Origin: Pseudomonadota bacterium
Lineage (GTDB): Bacteria > Pseudomonadota > Alphaproteobacteria > Acetobacterales > Acetobacteraceae
Direction of reading: 5' to 3'
DNA: 64,000 nucleotides
Assembly: GCA_021816925.1 (NCBI GenBank)
Contig: JAKAWQ010000001.1
Location: 62,001-126,000, forward strand
The position numbers and the translations under genes are program-made. The notes under the pieces are model-generated. The model saw only the letters and a program-made list of their open reading frames with translations, had not been told where the DNA came from and made no database searches. This document shows, in pieces, positions 1-10,377 of this stretch (positions within the stretch are counted from its first letter, which is position 1; each line of letters begins with the position of its first letter).

Positions 1-321
1 CACCGGTATGCGGCTCGCCGTCGCCGCCACCGTCGCCTCCTCCGCTGCCCCGAGACCAGACGTGCCGAGCACCCATCCGACGCCTGCCTCCGCCAGCGCC
101 GCCGCGTGCCCGGCGACGGTCGAAGCGTGTGTGAAGTCGATCACCACGTCGCAGAGCCGCGCGAGAGCGGTGATGTCCGGTTCGAGCGCGCCACCGGGCC
201 TCTCGCCCGCGCCGGGACGGCGGACGCCGCCGGCGAGCGTTCCGCCCGCCGCCCGGATCTCCTCGACCACCAGCCGCCCCATCCGCCCGGTGATGCCGGC
301 GATCCCAATGCTGACCGTCAT
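1..321 (-). CDS. dapB: 4-hydroxy-tetrahydrodipicolinate reductase, 3' part beyond window
   Basis: The gene encodes the enzyme that reduces hydroxy-tetrahydrodipicolinate with NAD(P)H in the diaminopimelate/lysine pathway. Reading the minus strand from the ATG at 321 gives 107 residues, open to the window edge. The N-terminus has the Rossmann dinucleotide motif GIAGITGRMG. DVVIDFTHAS and the GTSG stretch follow, both typical of DapB. It follows dnaJ on the same strand after about 50 bases, as often seen in Rhodospirillales. Only the N-terminal nucleotide-binding part is present, so the catalytic His/Lys region cannot be checked. Confidence 0.9.
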   Translation of the reverse strand, partial: MTVSIGIAGITGRMGRLVVEEIRAAGGTLAGGVRRPGAGERPGGALEPDITALARLCDVVIDFTHASTVAGHAAALAEAGVGWVLGTSGLGAAEEATVAATASRIPV

Positions 322-372
322 GCCCGTCCTTTCCACCCTCCGGTGCGGCGCGGCTTTTCTCGCCGCAAGCGT

Positions 373-1521
373 TCAGCCTCGTCCGCCGTTCTCGAAGAAT
401 TCGCGCACGCGCGCAAAGAAGCCCTCCGACTCCGGGTGGCCCTTGGCGTTGCCCTGGGATTCCTCCTCGAACTCCTCCAAGAGCTCGCGCTGGCGGCGCG
501 TCAGATGCTGCGGCGTCTCCACTGCCACCTGCACGTACATGTCGCCGCGGGTGGCGCTGCGCAGAACCGAAAAGCCCTTTCCCTTGAGCCGGAACTGATC
601 CCCGCTTTGCGCGCCGGATGGGATTTTCAACTTGGCGCGGCTGCCGTCGATGACCGGAACCTCGACTTCGGCGCCGAGTGCGGCCTGCGTCATGCGCAGC
701 GGCACGCGGCAGAAAATGTTTGCACCGTCACGCTGGAACAAGGGATGCGGGCGGATCGCCACGTGAACGTAGAGATCTCCGGACGGAGTGCCGCGCGCCC
801 CCGCCTCGCCCTCGCCCGCCAGACGGATCCGCGTGCCGTCCTCGACGCCGGCCGGAATGGCGACTGAGAGGGTGCGCTCCCGGGCGACTGTCCCGGAGCC
901 GCCGCAGACACGGCAGGGATTGCGGATGACGCGGCCGGCGCCGCCGCAGGCGGCACACGTGCGCTCAACGACGAAGAACCCCTGTTGGGCGCGCACCCGA
1001 CCGGCGCCGCCGCAGGTCGGGCAGGTCTCGGCGCCGCGGTCCCGGCTTTCCGATCCACTGCCGCGGCAGGCGTCGCAGACGACGCGCGTCGGCACGCGGA
1101 GCTGGATCTTGGTGCCCGTGAAAGCATCGGCGAGATCGATCTCGACGCTCTGGCGAAGGTCCGCTCCGGGTCGCGGCCCGCGGCCCGCGCCGCGCCGGCC
1201 GCCCATGAACTCGCCGAACATCTGGTCGAAGATGTCGCCGAGCCCGCCGCTGGCGGCGAAGTCGAACCCGCCGGCACCGGGGCCGCCCATCGAGGGGTCG
1301 AAGGCGGCATGGCCGAACCGGTCGTAGGCAGCGCGCTTCTGCTCGTCCTTGAGGACGTCGTAGGCCTCGTTGATCTCCTTGAACTTCGCCTCCGCCTGCT
1401 TGCTCCCCGGATTGCGGTCGGGGTGGTACTGCATGGCGAGCTTGCGATAGGCCTTCTTCAGATCCTCGGCGCCTGCGTCGCGCGCAACGCCGAGCGTGGC
1501 GTAATAATCCTGCTTCGCCAA
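373..1521 (-). CDS. dnaJ: Chaperone protein DnaJ (Hsp40)
   Basis: This is the co-chaperone that stimulates DnaK ATPase activity and delivers unfolded clients. The 382-residue product is the usual length for type I DnaJ. It has an N-terminal J domain with the HPD motif at residues 33-35, a Gly/Phe-rich stretch around 79-95, and four CxxCxGxG zinc modules between about 149 and 210 ([32 protein letters not shown]). A C-terminal client-binding region follows. It lies 86 bases downstream of dnaK on the same strand, so it is probably co-transcribed with the chaperone operon. Confidence 0.97.
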   Translation of the reverse strand: MAKQDYYATLGVARDAGAEDLKKAYRKLAMQYHPDRNPGSKQAEAKFKEINEAYDVLKDEQKRAAYDRFGHAAFDPSMGGPGAGGFDFAASGGLGDIFDQMFGEFMGGRRGAGRGPRPGADLRQSVEIDLADAFTGTKIQLRVPTRVVCDACRGSGSESRDRGAETCPTCGGAGRVRAQQGFFVVERTCAACGGAGRVIRNPCRVCGGSGTVARERTLSVAIPAGVEDGTRIRLAGEGEAGARGTPSGDLYVHVAIRPHPLFQRDGANIFCRVPLRMTQAALGAEVEVPVIDGSRAKLKIPSGAQSGDQFRLKGKGFSVLRSATRGDMYVQVAVETPQHLTRRQRELLEEFEEESQGNAKGHPESEGFFARVREFFENGGRG

Positions 1522-1547
1522 TTCAGCCCATCCTCACCATGCGGGAA

Positions 1548-1581
1548 CCGGTGCCCGCCCTCGATCGGGCCCGGGCACCGG
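1548..1581 (-). other. Hairpin between dnaK and dnaJ
   Basis: An inverted repeat (arm CCGGTGCCCG at 1548-1557, matched at 1572-1581, 14-base loop) lies in the 86-base dnaK-dnaJ gap. There is no T-run after it on the minus strand. It is therefore more likely an attenuating or mRNA-stabilising stem, lowering dnaJ relative to dnaK, than a strong terminator. Its function is inferred from position only. Confidence 0.45.
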
Positions 1582-1607
1582 CATCCCCTCCATCCGACCG
1601 CGCGCGG

Positions 1608-3557
<1,950 letters not shown>

Positions 3558-3698
3558 GAAAAAGCTCCTTTCAGCGGATGCGAGCGGCCCGCAGCACCGC
3601 CCGCGTCCCTGGCGTGTGGATGATGCCAAGGATGTATTGACGGAAGATCAGGCGGACAAGCCCCAACCGGAGATTTCTGTGGCGCATCAGTCGGCTGC

Positions 3699-4361
3699 TC
3701 AAGCGGTCTTGTCGAGATTGGCCGCCCCCTGGTTGGCCGCCCCCTGATTCGCCGAACTCCGTTTCGCTGAACCATGGCCCGGGCCGGCAAGCTCCGCCGG
3801 TGCCGTCTTTGCCACAACCACCATCGCCGGGCGCAGGAGCCGCCCGTTCAGCGACCAGGCTGGCGTCCAGGCCGCGAGCACGGTTCCCGGCGGATGCTCC
3901 TCGCTCTCCTGCTCGGCCATCGCCTGGTGCAGGTTCGGGTCGAAGGCGGCGCCCGTGGGGTCGGTTCGGCGCACGCCGTTGCGTTCGAGCGCAGCGAGCA
4001 GCCCGCGCTCCACCCCGGCGAAGCCCTCCCGCAGCCGGCTCACCACCTCGGGCTCACCGGCGGCCGGCTTCGGCAGGCTGTCAAGGCCCCGGCGCAGGTT
4101 CTCTGCCACCTCGGCGATATCGCGGGCGAACGCCTGCACGGCAAAGAGACGAGCCTCCTCTGCCTCCCGCTTGGCCCGCGCCCGCACATTCGCAATCTCC
4201 GCCTCGGCGCGCATCCACCGGTCCCGGAAGGACTGGCTTTCTTCCTCAAGTTCCCCGATGCGCGCAGTCGCAGCGCGCATCAGCTCGTCGGGCGTTTTCG
4301 GGGCTGCGGCGCCAGCGGCGGCCGCGGTGCCCGGTTCCTCGATCTCGGGTTCGTTCTGCAT
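3699..4361 (-). CDS. grpE: Nucleotide exchange factor GrpE
   Basis: GrpE drives ADP release from DnaK. The product has 220 residues: an acidic N-terminus, a long charged helical region (from about ARIGELEEE to AEIANVRARAKREAEEAR) that would form the dimer coiled coil, and a C-terminal beta domain containing AFDPNLHQAM. The C-terminus is extended by a repetitive NQGAANQGAAN stretch of low complexity, which is unusual for the family and probably dispensable. It is the first gene of a grpE-dnaK-dnaJ-dapB run on the minus strand. The opposite flank is divergent alaS. Confidence 0.95.
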   Translation of the reverse strand: MQNEPEIEEPGTAAAAGAAAPKTPDELMRAATARIGELEEESQSFRDRWMRAEAEIANVRARAKREAEEARLFAVQAFARDIAEVAENLRRGLDSLPKPAAGEPEVVSRLREGFAGVERGLLAALERNGVRRTDPTGAAFDPNLHQAMAEQESEEHPPGTVLAAWTPAWSLNGRLLRPAMVVVAKTAPAELAGPGHGSAKRSSANQGAANQGAANLDKTA

Positions 4362-4683
4362 GGCGCGGCTGAGTTAGGGCGGCCTGGGCTTTCGCACAAG
4401 CCGCCGGTGAGAGAGCGACGCCCCCAGACATTGACGCATGCCTCGTCGCGCTTTCGGATGGTGGGGATGCGGCTGTGAGCTGCCTGCCTATCTTCCCGAA
4501 CAGGTATGATCGACAGGAAGCGAGCAGAGAGGATGTCGGGCGCCAATGCGTTGCAGGTGGATTTGCCGGCTGATGGGCCCGTTGGCGGCGTGGGCGGGGG
4601 GTGCCGGCGCCAAGGACGTCGGGTGACACAGGCGGCCGCCTCCGCTAATCGGGACAGCCTTGAACCACATACTCCGACCGCCG
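4362..4683. promoter_or_regulatory. Divergent grpE / alaS intergenic region
   Basis: This stretch of 322 bases holds no convincing gene and must carry the promoters of grpE (leftward) and alaS (rightward). I looked for a CIRCE element and for a sigma-32-like pair facing grpE and could not support either. A TTG at 4660 is in frame with alaS and could extend it by eight residues, but the alaS family start fits the ATG at 4684 better. Confidence 0.4.
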
Positions 4684-7356
4684 ATGACCAGTAGCAACGA
4701 TATCCGGGCAACATTCCTCGACTACTTCGCGGAGAACGGCCATCAGGTCGTGCCCAGTTCTTCCCTCGTACCCCGAAACGACCCGACGTTGCTCTTTACC
4801 AATAGCGGCATGGTCCAGTTCAAGAGCGTCTTTACCGGGCAGGAGAAGCGTCCGTACAGTCGCGCAGCCACTGCCCAAAAGTGCCTTCGTGCGGGCGGCA
4901 AGCATAACGATCTCGATAACGTCGGCTATACTGCAAGGCATCACACATTTTTCGAGATGCTCGGGAATTTCAGCTTCGGCGATTATTTCAAGGAGCAAGC
5001 CATTGCCTATGCTTGGCAGCTTGCTACTCGCGATTTTGGCCTGCCGAAGGACCGCCTGTCTGTCACCGTGTTCGCCGACGATGATGAGGCAGCGCAATTC
5101 TGGCGCAAGATTGCCGGCCTGCCGGAGCAGCGTATCGTTCGTATCCCGACCAGCGACAATTTCTGGCGCATGGGCGATACCGGTCCCTGCGGTCCTTGCT
5201 CGGAGATTTTCTACGACCACGGTCCGGAAATCCCGGGCGGCGCCCCCGGCAGCCCGGAAGCGGAGGGAGATCGGTTCGTCGAGATCTGGAACCTTGTGTT
5301 CATGCAATTCGAGGAAGGCCCGCCGGGTGTCCGCGTGCCCCTCCCGCGGCCATCCATCGACACCGGCCTCGGCCTCGAGCGCATCGCCGCCATCCTGCAG
5401 GGCAAGCACGACAATTATGATACCGACACCCTGCGCGCCTTGATCCTTGCCTCTGCGGAAGCGTCTGGCCAAGACCCCGATGGACGGCATCGAATTGCGC
5501 ATCGAGTGATCGCCGATCATCTGCGCTCCAGTGCTTTCCTGATCGCCGACGGCGTGCTGCCGTCCAACGAGGGCCGCGGCTATGTCCTGCGCCGGATCAT
5601 GCGCCGCGCGATGCGGCACGCCTATCAGATGGGCGCGCGTGAGCCTTTCATGGCTCGCCTGCTCCCGGCGCTGGTCCGCCAGATGGGCGCGGCTTATCCC
5701 GAACTCGCGCGCGCCGAGGAGCTCATCGTCGATACCCTTCGGTTCGAGGAGGGCCGTTTTCAGGCTCTGCTCGAACGTGGCCTCGCACTTCTCGCCGAGG
5801 GGACGGCAAAGCTCGGCAGCAACGAACCGCTTCCTGGTGCGATCGCGTTCCGGCTCTACGACACCTACGGCTTTCCGCTCGACCTCACCCAGGACGCGCT
5901 GCGCGAACAGAGGCGTGGCGTGGATGTGGCAGGGTTCGATGCGGCGATGGCCGAGCAGCGCGCACGCGCGCGCGCTGCCTGGGCCGGCTCCGGAGAGGCC
6001 GCCACTGAGCAGGTGTGGTTCGGCGTGCGCGACGCAGTCGGGGCAACGGAATTCCTCGGCTATACGACCGAAGTCTCGGAGGCCGTCATTGCGGTTTTGA
6101 TCCTCGATGGTCGTTCCGTGGAGAGCGCTCCGGCCGGAAGCGGCATTGGGGTTGTCCTGAACCAGAGCCCCTTTTATGGAGAGGCCGGCGGTCAGGTTGG
6201 CGATACCGGGAGGATCGCTGGCGCGGATGGATTGGTGATCACTGTCACCGATACGCAGCGCAAGCTCGGTGACCTGATCGTGCATCTCGGCCGCGTCGAG
6301 GCAGGCATTGCTCGCGTGGGTGCCGCCGTGCTGGCCGAAGTCGACCATCGCCGGCGCGGCGCGATCCGCGTGCATCACTCCGCAACACACCTCCTGCATG
6401 AAGCCCTGCGCCGGCGGCTCGGCCCGCACGTCACTCAAAAGGGGAGCCTTAACGCAACGAATCGGCTGCGGTTCGATATCAGCCACCCGCACCCGATCGG
6501 CCCCTCCGATCTTGCGTGGGTCGAATCGGAAGTGAACGCGCGAATCCGTGAGAACAGTGCAGTAACGACTCGATTGATGAGTCCCGACGCTGCCGTCGCC
6601 GACGGCGCCATGGCACTCTTCGGTGAGAAGTACGGGGAGGAGGTCCGCGTCGTTTCGATGGGTACTGGCGATTCCCAGAGGTCGGCATATTCGATCGAGC
6701 TTTGCGGCGGCACGCATGTGCGGCGGACCGGAGATATCGGCCTGTTCCGAATCACCGCGGAAAGGGCGATCGGCGCGGGCTTGCGCCGCATCGAGGCAGC
6801 CGCCGGCGAGGCCGCGCTTCAACGCCTGGCTGAAACCGACCGGCTGCTCGCCGAAGCAGCGGCGGCTCTGAAGACTCCACCTGCCGAGCTTCCGGCGCGG
6901 CTCGAAGCGCTGCTCGAGGAACGCCGGCGCCTCGAACGCCAGCTTGTGGAGGTGCAGCGTCGCCTGGCCACCGGCGGCGAGGGGACCGCCGTCGAGGAGG
7001 TGAACGGAATTCGTCTCGCCGCAAAGAACCTTGGCCAGGTTCCGGCGCGCGAACTGAAGAATTTGGTCGACACGATTCAGAGGGAAATCGGAAGCGGCGT
7101 GGTTGCGCTTGTTTCAACAGCCGCAGGCAATGCCAGCATTGTCGTCGGTGTTTCTCCCGACCTCACCGGCCGTCTGGATGCGGTAGCGCTCGCCCGCGCG
7201 GCGAGTGTGGCCGTGGGCGGCAAAGGCGGCGGCGGGCGACCCGACTTGGCTCAGTCCGGCGGCCCGGACGCAACCCGCGCCGACGCCGCGCTGGCGGCCG
7301 TACGCCGCGCGCTCGTCGCTGCATCCAACTTGGAAAGCAATACCAACCCGCGATGA
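4684..7356 (+). CDS. alaS: Alanine--tRNA ligase
   Basis: This class II synthetase charges tRNA-Ala and edits Ser/Gly-tRNA-Ala. The 890-residue product starts [15 protein letters not shown], followed by [12 protein letters not shown] and LLFTNSGM, which is the canonical AlaRS N-terminus. The editing-domain zinc/active-site motifs are intact: HHSATH near residue 564 and CGGTHV near 674. A C-terminal C-Ala region with [12 protein letters not shown]-like sequence ([16 protein letters not shown]) follows. An alternative TTG start lies 24 bases upstream. The gene is monocistronic here; the accessory island begins just downstream of its stop. Confidence 0.97.
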   Translation: MTSSNDIRATFLDYFAENGHQVVPSSSLVPRNDPTLLFTNSGMVQFKSVFTGQEKRPYSRAATAQKCLRAGGKHNDLDNVGYTARHHTFFEMLGNFSFGDYFKEQAIAYAWQLATRDFGLPKDRLSVTVFADDDEAAQFWRKIAGLPEQRIVRIPTSDNFWRMGDTGPCGPCSEIFYDHGPEIPGGAPGSPEAEGDRFVEIWNLVFMQFEEGPPGVRVPLPRPSIDTGLGLERIAAILQGKHDNYDTDTLRALILASAEASGQDPDGRHRIAHRVIADHLRSSAFLIADGVLPSNEGRGYVLRRIMRRAMRHAYQMGAREPFMARLLPALVRQMGAAYPELARAEELIVDTLRFEEGRFQALLERGLALLAEGTAKLGSNEPLPGAIAFRLYDTYGFPLDLTQDALREQRRGVDVAGFDAAMAEQRARARAAWAGSGEAATEQVWFGVRDAVGATEFLGYTTEVSEAVIAVLILDGRSVESAPAGSGIGVVLNQSPFYGEAGGQVGDTGRIAGADGLVITVTDTQRKLGDLIVHLGRVEAGIARVGAAVLAEVDHRRRGAIRVHHSATHLLHEALRRRLGPHVTQKGSLNATNRLRFDISHPHPIGPSDLAWVESEVNARIRENSAVTTRLMSPDAAVADGAMALFGEKYGEEVRVVSMGTGDSQRSAYSIELCGGTHVRRTGDIGLFRITAERAIGAGLRRIEAAAGEAALQRLAETDRLLAEAAAALKTPPAELPARLEALLEERRRLERQLVEVQRRLATGGEGTAVEEVNGIRLAAKNLGQVPARELKNLVDTIQREIGSGVVALVSTAAGNASIVVGVSPDLTGRLDAVALARAASVAVGGKGGGGRPDLAQSGGPDATRADAALAAVRRALVAASNLESNTNPR

Positions 7357-7417
7357 GGTTGACTTTTTGCGAGATGTCTGCGGTCAATATGATGGCGGAT
7401 TGCGCTGGCGGAGGGAG

Positions 7418-7436
7418 GCGGTTCATTGCGAACCGC
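7418..7436 (+). terminator. Hairpin downstream of alaS
   Basis: A perfect 7-bp stem (GCGGTTC / GAACCGC, 5-base loop) lies 62 bases after the alaS stop. It lacks a clear T-run, so it is a weak intrinsic terminator candidate at best. Confidence 0.35.
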
Positions 7437-7450
7437 TCTCCGCAAGCAAA

Positions 7451-7643
7451 TTCCCTGTTGTGCAGGGAAGATACAGGGAATTATCGCGTTTGGGGCCCAA
7501 AACCGGCCAAAGCCGCGCTTGAAGCCGCAAGCCGATCGGGAAGTCAGGGAAGGAATTCCCGGCCCGACCAAACAGGGATTTTCCCCGCGACATCAGGGAA
7601 GCCAAAACCGCCAAAGAGGGATTTGAATCGGTCAAGCAGGGAA
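7451..7643. repeat. Cluster of short CAGGGAA repeats at island left edge
   Basis: CAGGGAA occurs in direct orientation at 7463, 7474, 7545, 7594 and 7637. A close variant, CAGGGATT, is at 7573, and one inverted copy, TTCCCTG, is at 7451. Spacing is irregular (11 to 71 bases). No open frame of note covers the region. The cluster sits exactly where core genome (alaS) gives way to degraded and accessory sequence. It could be a recombinase accessory-site array, but that is inference. Confidence 0.6.
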
Positions 7644-7688
7644 GGGTGTAGAGCGCGCGGATCCGGACTCTAGGCCCGCTTCCACCAG

Positions 7689-7716
7689 GCTGACCGCCGC
7701 CCTGGCGGCGGTCAGC
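7689..7716. other. Perfect GC-rich hairpin
   Basis: The arms GCTGACCGCCGCC and GGCGGCGGTCAGC (13 bp) are separated by only two bases. No T-run follows on either strand. It sits between the CAGGGAA cluster and the sulfatase remnant; its role is unknown. Confidence 0.45.
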
Positions 7717-7766
7717 GTCTGGTTGGCCACGCGTTCCCTCCTCCCTCCTCCCTTCTCTCGCGGTGG

Positions 7767-8230
7767 CTACGACTCCCTGTAGTCGAGGCGGTTCCGCTCG
7801 GGTGCGAGGGGCCAGAGATGCACGCTCGGCGGCCGCGTGGCGCGCGCCCTGGCGGCCAGCAGATCCTTGTCGGCGCGGCGGGCTTGCATACGGGCCCGGA
7901 TGGCATCCGGTTTCCAGTCGGCGAGCAAGCGATTCGTGAGCTGGGCGCGGAGGGACGCGAAGGCGGGATCAGGCGTGAGGAAGAGGCCGCGCTCGCCGAG
8001 ATGATCGCCGTGGTCGGAAGCATAGATGACGAGAGTATTCTCCGCGAGGCCGGGCTCCTCCAGCGCGGCGAGGATGCGGCCAATCATGCGATGCATGCTG
8101 GATACGAGACCGTAATATGCCGTGCGGGCGCGGCTGGGTCGCGGTGAGCAGCGCCGCGCTGGCGCATGTCAAAGGGACGGTGTCGGTGATAATGGGCGGG
8201 TGCATTGCATGCTTTCGCGCCGTTCTCGAG
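7767..8230 (-). pseudogene. Degraded sulfatase family gene
   Basis: The minus strand encodes YASDHGDHLGERGL, a hallmark of type I sulfatases/phosphonate hydrolases, preceded by RTAYYGLVSSMHRMIGRIL, which fits the same family. The frame then jumps directly to a C-terminal-like piece (LTNRLLADWKPDAIRARM), so the segment between them is deleted. Upstream, the homologous reading continues in two other frames (FDMRQRGAAHRDPAAPA, then HPPIITDTVP), which means at least two frameshifts. The N-terminal sulfatase signature is missing. It is therefore a remnant and not functional. Confidence 0.7.
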
Positions 8231-8309
8231 ATTCGGTGTCGCACACTACCGCAGCGCGCAACGCCTGCCGCTCCATCCCGGCACGCCGCGCCGCTTCCGC
8301 GCGGCTCAT
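8222..8309 (-). mobile_element. IS630-type transposase N-terminal fragment
   Basis: Reading minus from the ATG at 8309 gives about 29 residues beginning MSRAEAARRAGMERQALRAA. This is the helix-turn-helix opening typical of IS630-family transposases in Alphaproteobacteria. Homology stops after about 25 residues and runs into the sulfatase remnant. No terminal repeats were found. It is transposon debris between core sequence and BREX. Confidence 0.6.
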
Positions 8310-8325
8310 GCCCGGTCAATGCGAT

Positions 8326-10374
8326 TCACCCTTCGTGAAGGGCCTTGCGGAGGGCGTCGGCGGGGTCGAGGTAGAAGATGATCTGGGTTTTCGCGGCGGC
8401 TTCGTCGGAGAGGTCGACGAGGGCGCGGCGGGAGGAGACCGGCATCAGGACGGAGGCCGCGCCTTTCTCGATCGCCAGTTCGACGAGATCGAGAGGATTG
8501 TGGACGGTCTCGATCGAGCCACCGAGGTTGAGGCCGCCGATGACGGCGAGCCCGCCTTTCAGCGGACGGTTGAGGAGCGCGGAACAGAGGGCAGAGAGGG
8601 TGGCGACGCCGAGGTCCGCGCCGCTCTTGCCGGAATCGAAAGAGCGGAGTTGGATCGCGAATTCGTGCTCACGGGGATTGCGCTCGCCGACCAATTGCTG
8701 AGCGCGGCCATAGAGATTCTGCTCGGCGATGCGGACGCTCTCGCGGAAGGGCGGAGGCGGGGCATGGTTCAGGATGCGAACGCCGGTGCCGGTGCCCTCC
8801 GTGACCTCGATGCGGTAGAGGCTCGCGGCTTCGTCCTGGCCGCCGGGGCTGATCGCCCAGACCTGGCCGGCGGGGAGAGGATCGGTGCCGATGCTGTCCT
8901 CGCTCTGCAATTCCGGTGTGGCGACGAATTTCTCCACGCCGTCGAGGCCCATCGTGTAGCTGAACTGGGTGTTGCGGAACTCGGCGGAGCCGATGCGCTT
9001 CTGCTGTTCCTTGACGCGGCGGCGCAGCTCCAGGGCGAGGCGCACCGCCCATTCCAGATCCTCGTCCGGGACGGCGGCGTTCGCGTCGGGGTGGATCAGC
9101 TTGAGAAGGCCGCTCACGGTTTTCGCGACGGCGTTCTGATCACGCCCGGAGAGGGCGCCTCCGAAATGCACACGGCCCATGAGCGTTGGGGCGCGCGAAC
9201 CGTCGCGCAAGCGGGTGAGGGCTTCAGCGAGGACGTCGCTCACGAGGCCGAAATGATCGGTGAAGAGATCGCGATTCGCTTTCGGAATGTCCCAGCCGGG
9301 GAGATAAGCATGGATGCGGTCCATGAAGGCAGTGTCGTTCCGCATCTCGGGCGGCAGGGGCCCGAACAGGTGCCCGACGCGCTGCTGGTGCGCCACGTCC
9401 ACGTCGAAATTGCCGACGAGGACGATGCTGCCGTCGGCGCGGATGCTCTCGCGGCCACGCGAGAATTCGCCGCTCTCCATGTAGCCTTTCATGATGTTGA
9501 CGCCGTCCTTCTGATCGAAGGAGACGCCGGAGACCTCGTCGAAGCAGACGACGTCGTACTGGCAGACGAGGCCGCGCTGTCCGTTCGCCATGTTGACGAA
9601 CATGCGCGCGACAGTGGTTTTTCCGCCGGAGACGAGGTGGGCGTAGGGAGAAATCTGCTGGAAGAGATGGCTCTTGCCGGTGCCGCGCGGGCCCAACTCG
9701 ACCATGTTGTAGTTGCGCTCGACGAAGGGGATCATGCGGGCGAGGGAGATATCGCGGGCGCGCGGGCTCAGCCGTTCGGGTTCGAGGCCGACGCTCCGAA
9801 GCAGGAAGTCCTTCCACTCGGCGGTCGTCATTTTCGCGCGGCCCTGCGCGACCTGGTCGAGGATGCCGCGGGTGGAGAGCTGGATCGGGCGGACGGCGTT
9901 CACCTGGAACGGCCGGCCGCCTTTTTCCTGCGCGATCGAGGCGTCGTAACCGAGATCGATCTCGGCGTAGAAGCCGCCCGTCAACATGCGTTCGTTCTCG
10001 CGCACCGTCTCGTCGGCGAGGCGCACGTCGGAGAGGCGAAGGCTCGGCAGGGTGGCGAGGTAGCTGTCGGAGCGGGCGTCGAGGCGGGCGGTGATGATGT
10101 CGATGACCCGTGCGGCGCCGGTCTCTCGCGCGCGGGACTTGATGAGCTCATCCTCGCCGGCGCGGACGGTGCGGGAGGAAAGCTGGTTGCGGACGATTTC
10201 CAGGCCCTCGGCGATCTCCTTTTCGTCAGTCGTTGCGCAGTAGCGACCGAGCACGAATTCGACGACGTAGGTCGGAACCGGGAACTGACCGCGGAACTGG
10301 CGCACGAGGTCCTTGCGCACGATCAGGCTGCGGAAGGCTTCGGCGGCGAGGCGATCGAGCGCGTCCATCTCCAT
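8326..10374 (-). CDS. brxL: BREX system Lon-like protein BrxL
   Basis: BrxL is the AAA+/Lon-like component of type 1 BREX phage resistance, a DNA-binding ATPase needed for defence. The product has 682 residues. It has a Walker A motif GPRGTGKS at 228-235, Walker B VVCFDE at 275-280, and a C-terminal Lon-like fold region (GLAVIGGLNLGGSIE, near residue 630). The start is three bases after the pglZ stop; a second ATG two codons in is an alternative. It is the last gene of the BREX run. Nothing in the sequence suggests inactivation. Confidence 0.92.
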   Translation of the reverse strand: MEMDALDRLAAEAFRSLIVRKDLVRQFRGQFPVPTYVVEFVLGRYCATTDEKEIAEGLEIVRNQLSSRTVRAGEDELIKSRARETGAARVIDIITARLDARSDSYLATLPSLRLSDVRLADETVRENERMLTGGFYAEIDLGYDASIAQEKGGRPFQVNAVRPIQLSTRGILDQVAQGRAKMTTAEWKDFLLRSVGLEPERLSPRARDISLARMIPFVERNYNMVELGPRGTGKSHLFQQISPYAHLVSGGKTTVARMFVNMANGQRGLVCQYDVVCFDEVSGVSFDQKDGVNIMKGYMESGEFSRGRESIRADGSIVLVGNFDVDVAHQQRVGHLFGPLPPEMRNDTAFMDRIHAYLPGWDIPKANRDLFTDHFGLVSDVLAEALTRLRDGSRAPTLMGRVHFGGALSGRDQNAVAKTVSGLLKLIHPDANAAVPDEDLEWAVRLALELRRRVKEQQKRIGSAEFRNTQFSYTMGLDGVEKFVATPELQSEDSIGTDPLPAGQVWAISPGGQDEAASLYRIEVTEGTGTGVRILNHAPPPPFRESVRIAEQNLYGRAQQLVGERNPREHEFAIQLRSFDSGKSGADLGVATLSALCSALLNRPLKGGLAVIGGLNLGGSIETVHNPLDLVELAIEKGAASVLMPVSSRRALVDLSDEAAAKTQIIFYLDPADALRKALHEG

Positions 10375-10377
10375 CGG

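Noticed and set aside
4660-4683. TTG start for alaS eight codons upstream.
   Set aside because: AlaRS proteins begin close to the EIR..FL..YF block, so ATG 4684 fits; no ribosome-binding site favours the TTG.
4362-4683. CIRCE or sigma-32 heat-shock promoter before grpE.
   Set aside because: I searched by eye for the CIRCE inverted repeat and for a CTTGAA ... CCCCAT pair facing grpE and found no acceptable match.
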